Source of the DNA: a bacterium
GTDB lineage: Bacteria > Bdellovibrionota > FAC87 > UBA2466
Assembly (NCBI GenBank): GCA_022842225.1
Contig: JALHPX010000027.1
Location: 6,344 to 14,273 of the forward strand
DNA: 7,930 bases
Reading direction: 5' to 3'
Positions within the stretch are counted from its first letter, which is position 1; every line of letters starts with the position of its first letter. Under the pieces are notes generated by a model, which was given only the letters and a program-made list of their open reading frames with translations, was not told the origin of the DNA and did no database searches. The translations under genes were made by a program, and so were the position numbers. Positions 6,076 through 7,930 of this stretch are shown in pieces.

Positions 6076-7930
6076 ATGAAGTGCAGGGTGAGTTGGCTGA
6101 AGTCCGGTGTCCTAGCCAGCGCTTCGCTGCTGGGAGCCTTAGTGGCGGTACCGGCGCTTTCGCGTGAAGCAGCGCGGTTAGAGATGAGATTCGTCTCTGT
6201 GGTCCAAAGGTATTTTGGCGTGAACTCCCACTACGTTGGCAATTCGGGTTTGTCGTCGGTACGAGTGGCCATTTTGGCAAATGGGTTTGGCGAGCTTGGC
6301 GATGATCCGCAGGCTGCCGAGTTTTACCTGCCCACAAAGCCAGAGGTCATTACCTGGGAAAATAAAGGTGCCAAGGGGCTCGATTCAAACGACCTAACCG
6401 GACTGCGTGCCGCCATCGCCATTGCCTCGATAAACGGCGCCACCGAAACCAACTCGCCGCAAATTCGTCTGTACAACGCCAATAGCCTGAAGGGGTTTGA
6501 TCTCTCTTTCCGCGATGCCGCTGATTGGAACGCGGATGTTATTGTTACGTACAAGAACTACGAGTCTTTTGGAAATTTCAATCAAACTGGCGGTATCACC
6601 CGCCTTCCTGAATTGCTTGCCCGCGATAAGGAAATGCTTTGGGTGCATAGCCCGGGACTCTATCGCGGGTTAGTGCGGCATGGGACATTGGGCGGAGCCG
6701 ACGTGGAAGCAAAGGCCTACGGCTCATTGACGGGGAAGTTTATTCCTACGCAGTCAAATGGCTATCCGTTTTTGCGCTTTAAGGCGAATGCAAGCCTGAA
6801 GAAAGTGAAAGTCAGTTTGAGCTGGAATGCTTTTCCCCCGTATTTGGATTTTACGGGCACGGATAAGGATCTCGATTTGGTCGTCTATAAAGGGGATAAG
6901 GATGGGCGTCCCATCGAGGAGCTGGCTCGTTCTTCTCGACGTCAAACCACCACTCCCTCAGCAAAAAATGAGTCGCCGATTCCTATGGAAGACGTGACGC
7001 TGAATAATTTAGCGCCGTCGGAGAATCCCTACCTGATTGGCATTGTGCATTCAGGTGGAACTCTCACCGCGGAAGACCGATTTCACGTCGTCATCGAGCC
7101 GCCAAGCCGTACGCCCTTTACCGATAACAGTGATGATTTAGCCAAGGACGATACTAAGACGGACGACACGACCAAGAAGAAAGATGAAGCGGAAGAAGCC
7201 AAGGAGCTCTATCCCGTAGACTTTATCGATGCCTCGGCTGTGAGCAATCTCTTGGTGCCGTCGGATAATCCGGAAGCTTTTGTAGTCGGCGATTTCTCGC
7301 CGTATAGCTCCATTGGCCCAGTACTACCCAATCCCGAAGGCTTTTCTGTGCCGCGTCCGCAGCTGATCTTGGATCGAGCCGATTTGTACTTTACCGATTC
7401 GGAAGCGCTCACGGGCCCCGATGCTGCTGCTACGATCTTTGCCGCATTGGCCGTCGCATTGAAGGCAAGAGACCGTGATCTCAAACCGCGCCACCAAATT
7501 AAATGGTTAGCCACTCTGAAAAAAGCCGGCTGGGACATCGACTCGCCGTTCGTTACTGCTAAAGAACGCGAGAAAGTGATGCAGGCAAAAGGCTGGAAGA
7601 CTACGGAGAAGGAGAAAGATTCGTTTTATCAGTCGTACAGCGATTTTTCTCGTCTCGCGTTTCCCAAATTGCGGGGCAGGGGATTGGCGGTTTCGTACGA
7701 TACCGCAGATTCCCATCCTCGCATTGGTGTGCCCATGATGCCGCTGGATTTGCCCGCGTTTAATTCTCTGGCAGAGGCCGATAAGAAAAGCCATGCCGGT
7801 AAAAAGTTTTACCTCTATGTTTCAGGCAAAGAGAAGGACGCGGTCCTCAAAGCGTGGATGGGCAGCAAAAAGCCTTGGGATGTATTAGGAGGCACTGCAG
7901 CGGATTATTTTGAAGTAGTGGAGATTTCCT
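6076..7930 (+). CDS. Exported subtilase-like pseudoprotease, paralogue of the upstream gene (3' partial)
   Basis: The frame is open from ATG 6076 to the window end (618 residues seen); by colinearity roughly 35 more residues should follow. It begins with a signal peptide (MKCRVSWLKSGVLASASLLG, cleavage near ALS). It aligns along its whole length with the upstream protease: VAILANGFGE matches VAVLDEGFGG, GTDKDLDL is identical, SSIGP (411-415) matches SSMGP, LKKAGW matches LEKAGW, and DYFEVVEI near the end matches EFYELVEV. Every catalytic position is changed: Asp to A68, His to T108 (its partner His to R111), oxyanion Asn to L195, Ser to D449. The A68-T108 spacing equals D61-H101 (40 residues), so the fold is probably kept without peptidase activity. 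A Lys/Asp-rich insertion at about 350-377 is absent from the active copy. The likely role is a regulator, partner or binding protein of the active enzyme, inferred from the 8-base gap between them. The absence of stops argues against gene decay. Confidence 0.85.
   Translation, partial: MKCRVSWLKSGVLASASLLGALVAVPALSREAARLEMRFVSVVQRYFGVNSHYVGNSGLSSVRVAILANGFGELGDDPQAAEFYLPTKPEVITWENKGAKGLDSNDLTGLRAAIAIASINGATETNSPQIRLYNANSLKGFDLSFRDAADWNADVIVTYKNYESFGNFNQTGGITRLPELLARDKEMLWVHSPGLYRGLVRHGTLGGADVEAKAYGSLTGKFIPTQSNGYPFLRFKANASLKKVKVSLSWNAFPPYLDFTGTDKDLDLVVYKGDKDGRPIEELARSSRRQTTTPSAKNESPIPMEDVTLNNLAPSENPYLIGIVHSGGTLTAEDRFHVVIEPPSRTPFTDNSDDLAKDDTKTDDTTKKKDEAEEAKELYPVDFIDASAVSNLLVPSDNPEAFVVGDFSPYSSIGPVLPNPEGFSVPRPQLILDRADLYFTDSEALTGPDAAATIFAALAVALKARDRDLKPRHQIKWLATLKKAGWDIDSPFVTAKEREKVMQAKGWKTTEKEKDSFYQSYSDFSRLAFPKLRGRGLAVSYDTADSHPRIGVPMMPLDLPAFNSLAEADKKSHAGKKFYLYVSGKEKDAVLKAWMGSKKPWDVLGGTAADYFEVVEIS

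Noticed and set aside
7209..7794. Minus-strand open frames opposite the pseudo-subtilase
   Set aside because: The plus-strand frame is open from 6076 to the end, with a signal peptide and colinear homology to its neighbour; the minus frames show no domain or ribosome binding site.
6076..7930. Reading the second subtilase-like gene as a decaying pseudogene
   Set aside because: There is no stop or frameshift in 618 codons, the ribosome binding site and signal peptide are intact, and non-catalytic motifs are kept, so a maintained pseudoenzyme is more likely.

Overview
The window holds five protein-coding genes, two of them cut by its edges, and no RNA gene, insertion sequence or CRISPR array that I could find. 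Mixed base composition, strong Shine-Dalgarno sites, short intergenic gaps and four genes with an N-terminal export signal or anchor (the fifth has lost its N-terminus) fit a Gram-negative bacterium with a large exported-protease repertoire. A predatory or deltaproteobacterial-type lineage such as Bdellovibrionota is one possibility, but the taxon is a guess from style, not from a marker gene.

Layout. Positions 2-2419 (+) carry the 3' part of a large protein with a Pro/Ala-rich stalk, an HEIGH zinc-metalloprotease motif and a C-terminal Ig-like (He_PIG type) domain. Two bases later, convergent on the minus strand, lies a membrane-anchored TPR protein (2422-3447). A divergent intergenic region (3448-3667) contains a perfect 15-bp palindrome, a good sigma70-type promoter and a tandem GATAATGT repeat ahead of a small exported protein (3668-4138) whose last 49 residues are half tyrosine. 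A 10-bp GNRA-loop hairpin, probably a terminator, separates it from two same-strand genes: an exported subtilisin-family (S8) protease with an intact Asp/His/Asn/Ser set (4253-6067), and, 8 bases downstream, a colinear paralogue (6076 to the window end). The paralogue has lost all four of these residues (Ala, Thr, Leu, Asp in their places).

How they may work together. The clearest novelty is the active/inactive subtilase pair, both members carrying a DLDL beta-domain inserted inside the catalytic domain, preceded by a secreted tyrosine-rich protein. The pair recalls the Clostridioides difficile Csp proteins, where pseudoprotease subtilases work with an active one. A working hypothesis is that the pseudo-subtilase regulates, chaperones or recruits substrate for the active one, and that the tyrosine-rich protein is a surface or matrix component possibly handled by these proteases. 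The pairing and the residue losses are read from the sequence; the functional links are inference.
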